Assembly: GCF_002024505.1 (NCBI RefSeq)
Contig: NZ_CP019402.1
Span: forward strand, 3,348,001-3,412,000
Direction of reading: 5' to 3'
Source of the DNA: Plantibacter flavus
Lineage (GTDB): Bacteria; Actinomycetota; Actinomycetes; Actinomycetales; Microbacteriaceae
DNA: 64,000 nucleotides
This document shows, one piece after another, positions 51,210 through 60,036 of this stretch. Under the pieces are notes generated by a model that saw only the letters and a list, made by a program, of their open reading frames with translations, searched no databases and had not been told where the DNA came from. The translations under genes and the position numbers were made by a program. Each line of letters starts with the position of its first letter. Positions within the stretch are counted from its first letter, which is position 1.

Positions 51210-53236
51210 GCGTCACTCCCTGTGCTGCGCAGTTCGGTACTGCGCGGTTCGGTGCGGCGTTCCTCGGCGGTGAGGAGCGCGCGGTGGATGGCGTCCGCCT
51301 GCTCCGCGTCCAGGGCGCCGTCGACGACGACCGCCTCCAGACCGGTGACGAGCGGGGTGTCGGCGGTGATGGCGGTGCGGCTGGTGGCGGCGAGCGAGAC
51401 CCCGACTCCCGGGTACTCGGCCGCACGGAGGAACCAGGGGAAGGCGTTCGCTGCGGGCTGCCGGAACAGGACGGTCGTGGGGCGTCGAGCCGGCGTCGGG
51501 GCGGACTCGGCCGCGTCACCCGTCTCCGGGTCGGCGCTCCCGTCGGCGTCGAGGACGAAGGCGACCCACGCCGCACGGGAGCCGTGCGCGGTCGACTCCC
51601 CTGGCCCCTCCGCGCTGAGGACGGACCGTCTGGCGTCCGCGGGCAGCCGCCAGAACCATCCGCCGTACCCGGCGCCCTCACGACCGTTCGTGGCCGGCGA
51701 TCCGATCGTCACCGTCGATCCCGTCGTCTGCAGGACGCTGGAGACGGCGACGCGGAGCGCCGACCTCCCGCTCCCGACATCGGATCCGGGCAGGGCGAAC
51801 GCCTCGACGACCGTGCTGCGCGACTCCCGCAGCTGCGTCGTCCCGTCGCGCCCGACCCAGTCGAGGGTCTGACGCAGCACACCGGCGTCCACCTCGGTCT
51901 CGGTGACGCGCTGGGCACCGTGGTTGTCGAGCATCGTCGACCCCTGCCCGGCGACGTAGGTGCGACCACCCCAGTACGAGACACCGTCGACGTCGGCGAC
52001 GGCCATCGAGAGACCGACATGGTGGGGGTGGTCGTCGGGAGCGGACTCCGTGACGACGGTCCCGCCGAGCGAGGTGACGGGGTGCGCGAACGGTCGCGGG
52101 GCGTCGGTCGGTCCGAGGCCGCTGCCGTCGTGGAGGGCGAGGACCTCGCGGTCGCCGAGCCGGGCGGTCAGCTCCGGTGACGTGGGGTGCTGCTCGGTTC
52201 CGTGCCAGACCGGTGGACTCGCGGCCGGGCGCGCTGCGGTGCTCTCCCGGGCGACGAACCGCGGTCGGAAGACGAGCGGGTGTCCACCGTCCGCGCCGCC
52301 GATGGTGTCGCGCAGTCTGCTCCACGCCTCGGCACCGAGCTCGCGCCGCGGGACGGACACCGTGCTGAGCGCCGGCACCGCGAACGCCGCGAACGGGATG
52401 TCGTCGAAGCCGACCACACTGAGCGCCGAGGGGACGGACACACCGGCACCGCGGAGCGCCGAGACGAGCCCGAGTGCGACGAGGTCGTTGAAGGCGACGA
52501 CGGCGGTCGCGTCGTGCTGCACCACCGTCTCGACGACCGCCGCGCCGTCCACCAGCGCAGAGCCGGCCGTCACGATGTCGACGGAAAGATCGCCGAGGTC
52601 CGAGCGGGCACGGGCGATACCGACCCGTCGGAGGCGATCGCCCTGGCTCGCGGCGGGCCCCGCGAGGTACAGGATGTGCCGGTGCCCGAGTGCGTGCAGC
52701 TCGGCGAGCACCTGCTCCATGCCGCTCGCGTAGTCGATGGACACCGATGGCACGGGCGAGTCGGCGAGCTCGCGGTTGACGAGCACGACCGGGTGCAGCT
52801 CCGCGAGGAGCGCTCGAAGCTCCGGCTCGGCCAGGCGGGGTGAGCAGAGGACGATCGCGTCGCAGCGACGACGGGCTTCGCGGGCCGCCGCCGCCTCGTC
52901 GGCCGGGTCCTCCTCGGTGTCGGTCACGAGGACGCGGTAGCCGTCGGCCGCCGCGGCCCGGGTGACCCCGCGCAGGATCTCCTGGAACATCGGGTTCTCG
53001 AGGTCGGGCACGACGACCCCGATGGTGTTCGTGCGGCCGAGCGACAGGCTTCGGGCCAGCATGCTCGGCCGATAACCGAGGGCGGCGACTGCGGCGAGGA
53101 CGCGGTCGGCGATCGCCGCGTCGACGGTCGCCTTGCCGTTGAGCACGCGCGACACGGTGGCCTTCGAGACGCCCGCCTGCACGGCGACGTCCGAGATCGT
53201 CGGCGTCGGGCCAGCAGTGGGGAACCGGTTGCTCAT
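51206..53236 (-). CDS. LacI repressor fused to a DUF6807 (PmoA-like) domain
   Basis: 676-residue chimera. Residues 1 to about 340 are a complete LacI regulator: helix-turn-helix TISDVAVQAGVSKATVSRVLNG, hinge YRPSMLARSLSLGRTNTIGVVVPDLENP, effector domain ending FVARESTAA. Residues about 360-655 match the DUF6807 protein encoded at 61391-62401. Shared blocks are DDHPHHVGLSMA against HDHVWHTGIAWA, YWGGRTYV against FWGGPTFT, and IGSPATNGREGAGYGGWFW against IGSPTTKGRENAGYGGLFW. No internal start or stop separates the parts. The domain may be a sugar-active enzyme or a second ligand sensor. It heads a four-gene operon; a perfect palindrome at 53296-53313 lies 60 bp upstream. Confidence 0.9.
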   Translation of the reverse strand: MSNRFPTAGPTPTISDVAVQAGVSKATVSRVLNGKATVDAAIADRVLAAVAALGYRPSMLARSLSLGRTNTIGVVVPDLENPMFQEILRGVTRAAAADGYRVLVTDTEEDPADEAAAAREARRRCDAIVLCSPRLAEPELRALLAELHPVVLVNRELADSPVPSVSIDYASGMEQVLAELHALGHRHILYLAGPAASQGDRLRRVGIARARSDLGDLSVDIVTAGSALVDGAAVVETVVQHDATAVVAFNDLVALGLVSALRGAGVSVPSALSVVGFDDIPFAAFAVPALSTVSVPRRELGAEAWSRLRDTIGGADGGHPLVFRPRFVARESTAARPAASPPVWHGTEQHPTSPELTARLGDREVLALHDGSGLGPTDAPRPFAHPVTSLGGTVVTESAPDDHPHHVGLSMAVADVDGVSYWGGRTYVAGQGSTMLDNHGAQRVTETEVDAGVLRQTLDWVGRDGTTQLRESRSTVVEAFALPGSDVGSGRSALRVAVSSVLQTTGSTVTIGSPATNGREGAGYGGWFWRLPADARRSVLSAEGPGESTAHGSRAAWVAFVLDADGSADPETGDAAESAPTPARRPTTVLFRQPAANAFPWFLRAAEYPGVGVSLAATSRTAITADTPLVTGLEAVVVDGALDAEQADAIHRALLTAEERRTEPRSTELRSTGSDA

Positions 53237-53295
53237 ACGTCCTCGTCCAACTCGTCACGGGTGGTGCCGTCGTCAATCATCCTATAGGCTCACCC

Positions 53296-53313
53296 CGAGA
53301 AACCGGTTTCTCG
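53296..53313. promoter_or_regulatory. 18-bp perfect palindrome operator between divergent operons
   Basis: CGAGAAACCGGTTTCTCG is fully palindromic and has the GAAACCGGTTTC core common for LacI regulators. It lies 60 bp before the LacI-DUF6807 gene and 50 bp before the KdgD operon, with CCTATAGG (53281-53288) beside it as a possible -10. The chimera probably controls both directions. Confidence 0.78.
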
Positions 53314-53362
53314 ATCGGCCTGGTCGGCATGGTCGACCCGGATGTGGTCAGAGAGGACACCG

Positions 53363-54331
53363 ATGCGCATCATCGTCACCGGCGGCGCAGGACGACTCGG
53401 GCGGAGCGTCGCGAGCGCCCTCGCCGAAGCAGGCCACGAGGTCGTCTCCGTCGATCGGACCGACCCCGGGCTCCCCGGCGTCGAGGGCCGGACCGCGGAC
53501 CTCCTCGACCATGACGCCACCCATGAGCTCTTCGCCGCCCTGCGGCCCGACGCGGTCGTGCACCTGGCGGCGATCGCCGTGCCCTTCAGCGCGCCGGAGC
53601 ACGTCATCCTGTCGACCAACCAGACGCTCGCCTTCACCGCCCTCACCGCGGGGATCGCCGCCGGAGCCACCCGGCTGCTGGCCGCGAGCAGCCCGACCGT
53701 CATCGGCTACGGCGCCCCGCACGGGTGGACGCCCGAGGCGCTCCCCATCACCGAGGAGCACCGGGTCGCCCCGTGGAACGCCTACGCGCTGTCGAAGGTC
53801 GCGATCGAGTCGACGGTCGCGATGCTCGCCCGAGCCCACGGCGACGCCGTCGTGACCGGCGCCTTCCGGCCGTGCTTCGTCGTCTCCCCGGAGGAGTGGG
53901 AGGGCGCACCGACGCAGCAGGGGCACACCATCGTCGACCGGCTCGCCGATCCCGCCCTCGCAGCCGTGTCCCTGTACAACTACGTGGACGCGCGCGACGC
54001 AGGTCGCTTCGTCGCCGCCTGGATCGATCGCGCGGAAGCCCGGCACTCCGGTGAGATCTACTTCGTCGGCGCCGACGACGCACTGGCCCTCGCGCCCCTG
54101 TCCACCCTGCTCCCCGCGCAGGTCCCGAGCACCGCCGGATTCGCCGACGGACTCGTCGACCGAGCCGCCGCCTTCAGCAGCGCGAAGGCCACCGCCCACC
54201 TCGGGTGGCGCCCGGAGCACGGCTGGCGATCGGTGCTCAGCCCCGCCGAGGCGGCCAGGCTCACCGATCTGCTCGCCGCCGACACCGGCCGGCCGGCCAC
54301 CATTCCTGTTCCAGCCCCAGCCCCACGATGA
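53363..54331 (+). CDS. NAD-dependent epimerase/dehydrogenase (extended SDR), possible sugar/uronate dehydrogenase
   Basis: 322-residue extended short-chain dehydrogenase. The NAD motif is TGGAGRLG (residues 6-13), and the catalytic YxxxK is Tyr141-Lys145 in WNAYALSKVAIE. The start ATG at 53363 has AGAGGA 6 bp upstream. It is first of an operon with KdgD, an enolase-superfamily enzyme and a semialdehyde dehydrogenase, so the simplest role is oxidation of a uronate or aldose to its lactone. It is longer than typical uronate dehydrogenase (about 270), so an epimerase function is possible. Confidence 0.8.
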   Translation: MRIIVTGGAGRLGRSVASALAEAGHEVVSVDRTDPGLPGVEGRTADLLDHDATHELFAALRPDAVVHLAAIAVPFSAPEHVILSTNQTLAFTALTAGIAAGATRLLAASSPTVIGYGAPHGWTPEALPITEEHRVAPWNAYALSKVAIESTVAMLARAHGDAVVTGAFRPCFVVSPEEWEGAPTQQGHTIVDRLADPALAAVSLYNYVDARDAGRFVAAWIDRAEARHSGEIYFVGADDALALAPLSTLLPAQVPSTAGFADGLVDRAAAFSSAKATAHLGWRPEHGWRSVLSPAEAARLTDLLAADTGRPATIPVPAPAPR

Positions 54332-54345
54332 CGAGGACCTCCACC

Positions 54346-55287
54346 ATGCCAGCACCGCTCGCCTTCGACGGCGTCCTGTACTTCCCGATCACCCCATTCG
54401 ACGCCGCGGGCGAGGTCGACCTGGGGCTCCTCGGCACCCACCTCGAGTCGCGACTCGAACACCGCCCGGGAGGGGTGTTCCCCGCCTGCGGCACCGGCGA
54501 GCTGCACGCGATGTCGCCGTCGGAGGCCGCCCGCGTCGTCGGGCGGACCGTCGAGGTCGTCGACGGCGCCGTCCCGGTCATCGGTGGCGCCGGAGGAGGC
54601 GTGGCGACCGCGAAGGAACTCGCCGCGGCGGCCGAGGAGGCGGGAGCCGACGCGATCCTGCTCATGCCGCCGTACCTCGTCTCCGGGCCGGCGGCCGGAC
54701 TGCAGGCGTACGTCGAGGACGTCCTCTCGGCGACGAGCCTCCCGGCGATCGTCTACCACCGGAACAACGCCCGGTACACGACGGCGACGATGCGCCACCT
54801 CGCGCGCAACCCGCAGGTCGTCGGCTTCAAGGACGGCGTCGGCGACGTCGCGGCCGCCCAGGACATCGTGCTGGCGGTGCACGAGGAGGGCCGCTCTGAC
54901 TTCGCCTTCTTCAACGGCCTCCTCACCGCCGAGCTCACGCAGGCCGCCTACCGCGGCATCGGCATCCCGCTCTACTCCTCGGCCGTCTTCGCCATGCTGC
55001 CGGAGCTCGCGACGCTGTTCTACCGCGCGTACACCGAGCACGACGAGCCGCTCCGAGAACGCCTGCTGCGCGAGTTCTACCGTCCACTGGTGGCCCTCCG
55101 CGACGAGACCCCCGGCTTCGCCGTGTCGCTCATCAAGGCCGGCGTCCGGCTCGGCGGTCTGCCGGTCGGTTCCGTGCGATCGCCCTTCGTCGATCCGACC
55201 CCGGAGCAGACCGACCGCCTGGAGGCGCTGCTCGCGACCGGCGCCGACCTCGTCGCCGAGCACGCGACCCTCGCCGCAGGACGCTGA
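54346..55287 (+). CDS. kdgD: 5-dehydro-4-deoxyglucarate dehydratase
   Basis: 313-residue member of the DHDPS/NAL superfamily. It converts 5-dehydro-4-deoxy-D-glucarate to 2,5-dioxopentanoate, water and CO2. The sequence follows the KdgD pattern closely: LYFPITPFDAAGEVD, VFPACGTGELHAMS, LLMPPYLVSGPAAGL, IVYHRNNARY (Tyr137) and the Schiff-base lysine Lys162 in VVGFKDGVGD. Then come FNGLLTAEL, PLYSSAVFAMLPE and VSLIKAGVRLGG. The ATG at 54346 has GAGGAC upstream; an ATG at 54328 overlapping the SDR stop is an alternative. It anchors the pathway assignment of the operon. Confidence 0.92.
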   Translation: MPAPLAFDGVLYFPITPFDAAGEVDLGLLGTHLESRLEHRPGGVFPACGTGELHAMSPSEAARVVGRTVEVVDGAVPVIGGAGGGVATAKELAAAAEEAGADAILLMPPYLVSGPAAGLQAYVEDVLSATSLPAIVYHRNNARYTTATMRHLARNPQVVGFKDGVGDVAAAQDIVLAVHEEGRSDFAFFNGLLTAELTQAAYRGIGIPLYSSAVFAMLPELATLFYRAYTEHDEPLRERLLREFYRPLVALRDETPGFAVSLIKAGVRLGGLPVGSVRSPFVDPTPEQTDRLEALLATGADLVAEHATLAAGR

Positions 55288-55289
55288 CG

Positions 55290-56384
55290 ATGCCGGGGAT
55301 CGCCTCCATCACCACCTCGCTCGGCCGGTTCACCATGCCGCGCCCCTGGGTGCCCGAGGCGCCGTGGCTGCATCTCATCCGCGTGGACGTCGTCGACGAC
55401 GAGGGGGCGACCGGCTCGGGCTTCACGTGGACACCGACGATCGGAGCGACGGCCGTCCGCGCGCTGCTCGACGACGACATCACGGCCGCCGCCCTCGGAG
55501 CGACGACCGACCCCGAAGCGCTCTGGCCCCGACTGTGGGCGCATCTGCACGAGGCCGGTGGTGGCGGGATCACCACGATCGCGATCGCCGGGCTCGACAC
55601 CGCGCTCTGGGACCTCCGTGGGCGACGGGCCGGTCTCGGGCTCTCCGACCTCCTCGGCCGTCGACGCGACACGGTCCGGGCGTACGGCAGTGGCGTGAAC
55701 CTCCACCTCGACGCCGCCTCGCTCGCCGCGCAGGTCGAGCGGTGGATCGCGGCGGGCTACGACGCCGTCAAGATCAAGGTCGGTAAGCCAGACCTCGCCG
55801 AGGACGTCGACCGTGTGACGATGGTGCGCGAACTGCTCGGACCGGACCGCCGGCTCATGATCGACGCGAACCAGCGCTGGGACGTCGACCGCGCGGTCTC
55901 GTCCCTGGAACGGCTCGGCGGCGTCGACCCGGCGTGGATCGAGGAGCCGCTGCGCTCCGACGACACCGCGGGGTACGAACGGCTGCGCCAGGCGACCGAC
56001 ATCCCGATCGCGCTGGGCGAGAACGTGCACACGATCCACCGGTTCCGCGACCTCGTCGACCGTGGCGTCGCCGACGTCCTGCAACCGAACGTCGTGCGCG
56101 TCGGCGGCATCACCCCCTTCCTCGCGATCGCCGCGCTCGTCGACGACGCCGGGCTGACGCTCGCCCCGCACCTGCTCCCCGACCTCTCCGGGCAGCTCGC
56201 CCTCGCCCTCCCGCAGGTCACCGAGGTCGAGGACGTCGAGGACGCGGGCTTCGTCGCGATCGGCGCCATCGACCCGCCCGGGCCGGTCACCATCGCGGAG
56301 GGCCTGGTGCAGGTCGAGCAGCGACCCGGCCTCGGATTCGTGATCCGCGACCGGATCGCCGAGAGCGCTCCCGTCGCGCACTGA
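55290..56384 (+). CDS. Enolase-superfamily sugar-acid dehydratase/cycloisomerase (MR/MLE type)
   Basis: 364-residue mandelate racemase/muconate lactonizing-type enzyme. Metal ligands are Asp192 (IDANQRW), Glu218 or Glu219 (WIEEP) and Glu244 (ALGEN). The KxK base motif is Lys161-Lys163 (VKIKVGK), and His294 lies in APHLLPD. The residue at the QPxxxRVGG site is Asn267 rather than Asp. Next to kdgD it most likely dehydrates glucarate or galactarate or opens galactarolactone to give 5-dehydro-4-deoxyglucarate. The start is 2 bp after the kdgD stop. Confidence 0.87.
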   Translation: MPGIASITTSLGRFTMPRPWVPEAPWLHLIRVDVVDDEGATGSGFTWTPTIGATAVRALLDDDITAAALGATTDPEALWPRLWAHLHEAGGGGITTIAIAGLDTALWDLRGRRAGLGLSDLLGRRRDTVRAYGSGVNLHLDAASLAAQVERWIAAGYDAVKIKVGKPDLAEDVDRVTMVRELLGPDRRLMIDANQRWDVDRAVSSLERLGGVDPAWIEEPLRSDDTAGYERLRQATDIPIALGENVHTIHRFRDLVDRGVADVLQPNVVRVGGITPFLAIAALVDDAGLTLAPHLLPDLSGQLALALPQVTEVEDVEDAGFVAIGAIDPPGPVTIAEGLVQVEQRPGLGFVIRDRIAESAPVAH

Positions 56385-56457
56385 CCCCGTCCGCCGCCCG
56401 ATCCGCCACTCGCCCGATCTCCACCAGCCGCATCCGCATCCCCGAGGAGTCATCACC

Positions 56458-58110
56458 ATGCACGACACCGACCACAGCACCGGCACGATCGACCGCACCA
56501 CCCCCGCCAGGTCGCGCACCGACGATTCGGACAGCGTCCGCGGACGTATCGACGACGCCGACGGCAGCGGCAACAGCAGCAGCGTGGGCCACGGCGGCGA
56601 CACCGTCACGCCCGCAGGTCACACCGGCGACGCCGCGTCCGATGCGGGACGTGCCGCCGTTCCGACCCTCGACGAGGTCGCCGCGGCAGCAGGCGCGGCC
56701 TCCTCCGAGCTCGCATCCACTGTGCCCTCGACCCGCGCCGCCTGGCTCGAGGCCGTCGCCGACGCCCTCGACGGACGGGTCGACGAGCTCGTCGCACTCG
56801 CCGACGAGGAGTCCCACCTCGGGACCACGCGCCTCACGGGCGAGGTCGCGCGGACGACGGGCCAGCTGCGGCTGTTCGCCGCCGTCCTCCGCGACGGCGC
56901 ATTCCTCGAGGTCGTCATCGACCACGCCGATACCTCCACCACCCCGCCCAAGCCGGAGCTGCGACGCATGCTCCGGCCGACGGGTCCGGTCGCGGTCTTC
57001 AGCGCGTCCAACTTCCCGTTCGCGTTCTCGGTCGCCGGTGGCGACACGGCATCAGCCCTGGCTGCCGGATGTCCGGTCATCGTGAAGGCGCACTCCGCCC
57101 ACCCGCGGCTTTCGCGACTGACCGCGGCGATCGTCACCGAGGCGTTGCGCTCGGCCGGCGCCCCGGACGGCACGTTCGCGCTCGTCGAGGGTCGTGAGCA
57201 GGGCACCGCCCTCGTGCAGCACCCGGCGATCACCGCGGTCGGGTTCACCGGCTCACTCGCCGGCGGGCGCGCACTGTTCGACCTCGCGTCGCAGCGGCCG
57301 GCCCCGATCCCGTTCTACGGCGAGCTCGGCAGCACGAACCCGGTCGTCATCACCGAGGCCGCACTGCAGGGCGAGGCGGCAGGTGAACTCGCGCGCGGAC
57401 TGGCGGCGTCGTTCACCCTCGGTGTGGGGCAGTTCTGCACGAACCCCGGTCTCGTGCTCGTGCCGAGCGGCAGCGGGTTCGCCGAGCTCGTCGCGCAAGC
57501 CGCGGCGGACACCGTCGCCGGGCGCATGCTGACGCCGGGCATCGCCGAGGCGTACGCCGCGGGCACCGCTCGCGCCGCCGGTCATCCCGGGGTGCGGACG
57601 CTCCTCGGCGACGGGACGGCGGCTGCGGATTCCGGCGTTCCGACCGTCCTCGCGACCACCGCCGTGACGGTCCTCGACGCGCCCGACGTCCTGCTCGAGG
57701 AGATCTTCGGGCCGGCGACGCTCGTCATCGAGGTCGTGGACGACGCCGAGCTGCACGCGGTCCTGGCCGAGGTCGGTGGCGCGCTCACGGCGACCGTGCA
57801 CGCGGCGCCCGGTGAGGACATCGCCGGTCTCGTGTCGCGGCTCGAGCCGATCGCCGGGCGAGTGCTCTTCGGGGGCTGGCCGACGGGTGTCGCGGTCGGC
57901 TGGGCGCAGCACCACGGCGGACCGTGGCCGGCGACGACCTCGCTCCACACCTCGGTGGGCGCGTCGGCGGTGCGCCGCTTCCAGCGTCCGATCGTCTACC
58001 AGGACGCCCCCGAGCGCGTGCTCCCCGAAGCCCTGCACGAGGCGAACCCGCTCCGTCTCCCCCGCCGCGTCGACGGCGTCCCGGAGCTCCCCGCCGCAGC
58101 CCGCGCCTGA
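56458..58110 (+). CDS. 2,5-dioxovalerate (alpha-ketoglutarate semialdehyde) dehydrogenase
   Basis: 550-residue aldehyde dehydrogenase. It has SNFPFAFSVAGGDTASALAAGCPVIVK, FTGSLAGGRALF, general-base Glu in YGELGSTNP and catalytic Cys in GQFCTNPG, all matching the KGSADH class III type found with KdgD. It oxidises 2,5-dioxopentanoate to alpha-ketoglutarate. The N-terminal about 65 residues are a low-complexity Asp/Ser/Thr/Gly tail not usual for the family; the ATG at 56458 with GAGGAG argues that they are translated. It is last of the four-gene operon and is followed by a tandem palindrome array. Confidence 0.9.
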   Translation: MHDTDHSTGTIDRTTPARSRTDDSDSVRGRIDDADGSGNSSSVGHGGDTVTPAGHTGDAASDAGRAAVPTLDEVAAAAGAASSELASTVPSTRAAWLEAVADALDGRVDELVALADEESHLGTTRLTGEVARTTGQLRLFAAVLRDGAFLEVVIDHADTSTTPPKPELRRMLRPTGPVAVFSASNFPFAFSVAGGDTASALAAGCPVIVKAHSAHPRLSRLTAAIVTEALRSAGAPDGTFALVEGREQGTALVQHPAITAVGFTGSLAGGRALFDLASQRPAPIPFYGELGSTNPVVITEAALQGEAAGELARGLAASFTLGVGQFCTNPGLVLVPSGSGFAELVAQAAADTVAGRMLTPGIAEAYAAGTARAAGHPGVRTLLGDGTAAADSGVPTVLATTAVTVLDAPDVLLEEIFGPATLVIEVVDDAELHAVLAEVGGALTATVHAAPGEDIAGLVSRLEPIAGRVLFGGWPTGVAVGWAQHHGGPWPATTSLHTSVGASAVRRFQRPIVYQDAPERVLPEALHEANPLRLPRRVDGVPELPAAARA

Positions 58111-58124
58111 CCGCCGTCCTGCCC

Positions 58125-58600
58125 GTCCCCGACTCAGGACTCCCCCGGCGCGCCGCCCCAGCCCAGCCCCGACACACCGGACATCTCCTGAGTTGGGGAC
58201 GGGGCCACCACCCACACCCACCCACGTTCACAATTCAGGACGCACCCGGCGCGCCACCCCGGCCAGGCCCGTCCCACACCCCAACACGCCGCACCCGTCC
58301 TGAATTGCGAACACCGAAACCACCGTCCCCAACTCAGGACTCCCCCGGCGCGCCGCCCCAGCCCGGGCACGACACACCGGACATCTCCTGAGAAGGGGAC
58401 ACCCCACCACCCACACCCACCCACGTTCACAATTCAGGACACACCCGGCGCGCCACCCGCCCCAGCACCCGCCCCACACCCCAACACGCCGCACCCGTCC
58501 TGAATTGCGAACACCGCGACCACCGTCCCCAACTCAGGACTCCCCCGGCGCGCCGCCCCAGCCCAGCCCCGACACACCGGACATGTCCTGAGTTGGGGAC
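58125..58600. repeat. 200-bp tandem array of two alternating palindromes (A-B-A-B-A)
   Basis: Palindrome A (76 bp; arms GTCCCCAACTCAGGA and TCCTGAGTTGGGGAC) occurs at 58125-58200, 58325-58400 and 58525-58600, exactly 200 bp apart. Palindrome B (87-88 bp; arms GTTCACAATTCAGGAC and GTCCTGAATTGCGAAC) occurs at 58226-58312 and 58425-58512. Both share the inner core CCCGGCGCGCC. Spacers are CCCACACCCACCCAC-like. The array fills the gap between two convergent genes and has no coding potential. Confidence 0.9.
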
Positions 58601-58614
58601 GGGACCAGGGCCGG

Positions 58615-60036
58615 TCAGGCGAGGGCGGCGGCGAGCCAAGCGCGCAGCTCGGCCTGCATCGAGGCCGACCAGCTGTGCGGTTCGTCATGGAACGTGCCCG
58701 TGTAGGCCGAGCGCTCGCCACCGGACCGGTACCGCTCAGTGAGCATCGCGTGGGCATCACGCATGCCGGCCGGCTCGAAGAGCTCGTCGCGCTCGGCGTA
58801 CTGGACGAGGAGCGGCAAACGGGGGCGCAGGGATGCGAGCTCCGGCCAGTCGCCGACCCGTGACAGGCCTGGCGACAGGAACGTCCACGAGTGCTGATCG
58901 GCATGCCCGTCGAGCACCCCGTCGAACGTCGACATCATCGCGACCACGCCGGCAGCGCGGATCCGGTCGTCCATGGCTGCGAGCAGAACGGCCCGGGCAC
59001 CGCCGCCGGAGAGACCGAAGCACGAGACGGCTCCGGAACGGACCCCGGGCGCGGCCGCCAGCTGATCGAGCGCGATGAGGTCGTCGCGGAGCACGAGACC
59101 GGCGAGCGACGTGCCCAGGACGCCCAGCTCCTTCGCGAGCTGCGGCTCGTTGGCCCCCGCGAGAAGCTCGGACCGCTGCCCGGGCGACACCGCCGCGGGC
59201 TGCTCCCCGCGTTGCACCGACGCGAACCGACGACCGGCGAGCTGCAGGTCGACGGTCCGATGGAAGCGTTCGGCGACGGCCTCGTCCGGGTTCCGCCGTG
59301 ATCCCCACCCGAACGCGTCGTGCACGAGCACGGCGAACCCGTCACGCGCGAGGTCGGACGCGACGGCGCGGCCCCCGTAGTAGCGGTCGCGGAACGCCTG
59401 CAACTCCTCCCGTGACACGGACGTCGTGGCAGGGACACCGTCGGGTCCGTCCGCGAGCTTCTCCCGTCCGACGCGCGTGAAGCCGCCGTGGTCGTGCAGC
59501 GCCAGCGCGCCCGGGAGCGGGCTCGTCTCGCCGGCCGGACGCAGGAGCCACGCCGACGTCGGCACACCGAACCCGGTCGACCAGCGGAGTTCGATCCCGT
59601 CGACGCCGTCGCGGGTCCAGCGGCCGAGCTCCTGGGGCGGCTCGGGCTGCACCGGTCGTGGGAGCACACCGAGGACCTCGGCGAGGCGCGTGCGCGTGGT
59701 GTCGAGTGATCCGTCTGCGGTACTGATGCCCCGGATCGACTCTCTGAACCGGGCGGCGAGCGCCCGCAGACCGGGGTCGCGGCCGGGTGGAGGTGCGAAC
59801 GACCTGGCGCGCACGTCGACACCCTCGTCGGGCGAGGATGGGGCGGTCGTCGGGCGCACTTCGACAGGCTCAGTGACCGGAACGGGCTCGGTGACCGGGA
59901 GGGGTCCGGCGACCGGGACAGACTCAGCGGCCGGGACAGACTCAGCGATCTGGGCGGCCTCGGTCACCCGCTCAGCGGCCGGGATCGACCCGACGTCCGA
60001 GTCGGCGCCGGCGCCGGCATCCGGGCCGGAGCTCAC
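58615..60036 (-). CDS. Alpha/beta hydrolase (acetyl-xylan-esterase / Abhydrolase_7-like) with repeat-derived N-terminus
   Basis: 473-residue hydrolase. The catalytic domain (about residues 150-473) shows ALALHDHGGFTRVGREKL, VLVHDAFGWGSRRNPDEA, nucleophile Ser in CFGLSGGGARAVLL, acid Asp in YAERDELFEPAGM and His in HDEPHSWSASM. The GTG start at 60036 overlaps the oxidoreductase stop (GTGA). Residues about 25-60 (ESVPVAGPLPVTEPVPVTEP) are encoded by an interspersed-repeat array, so the true start could lie downstream, for example GTG 59859, although no ribosome site is seen there. It probably deacylates a plant-derived sugar ester or lactone. Confidence 0.8.
   Translation of the reverse strand: MSSGPDAGAGADSDVGSIPAAERVTEAAQIAESVPAAESVPVAGPLPVTEPVPVTEPVEVRPTTAPSSPDEGVDVRARSFAPPPGRDPGLRALAARFRESIRGISTADGSLDTTRTRLAEVLGVLPRPVQPEPPQELGRWTRDGVDGIELRWSTGFGVPTSAWLLRPAGETSPLPGALALHDHGGFTRVGREKLADGPDGVPATTSVSREELQAFRDRYYGGRAVASDLARDGFAVLVHDAFGWGSRRNPDEAVAERFHRTVDLQLAGRRFASVQRGEQPAAVSPGQRSELLAGANEPQLAKELGVLGTSLAGLVLRDDLIALDQLAAAPGVRSGAVSCFGLSGGGARAVLLAAMDDRIRAAGVVAMMSTFDGVLDGHADQHSWTFLSPGLSRVGDWPELASLRPRLPLLVQYAERDELFEPAGMRDAHAMLTERYRSGGERSAYTGTFHDEPHSWSASMQAELRAWLAAALA
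59859..59948. repeat. Repeat array inside the hydrolase N-terminal coding region
   Basis: CTTCGACAGGCTCAGTGACC (59859-59878) is followed by degenerate units GGCTCGGTGACCGGGA and GACTCAGCGGCCGGGA through 59948. It is the same composite as 46690-46770 in inverse orientation. Translated, it gives repeated PVTEP. Confidence 0.7.

Noticed and set aside
58125..58600. CRISPR-like repeat spacing
   Set aside because: The intervals are themselves repeated and the units are 76-88 bp palindromes at a 200-bp period; no cas genes are present.
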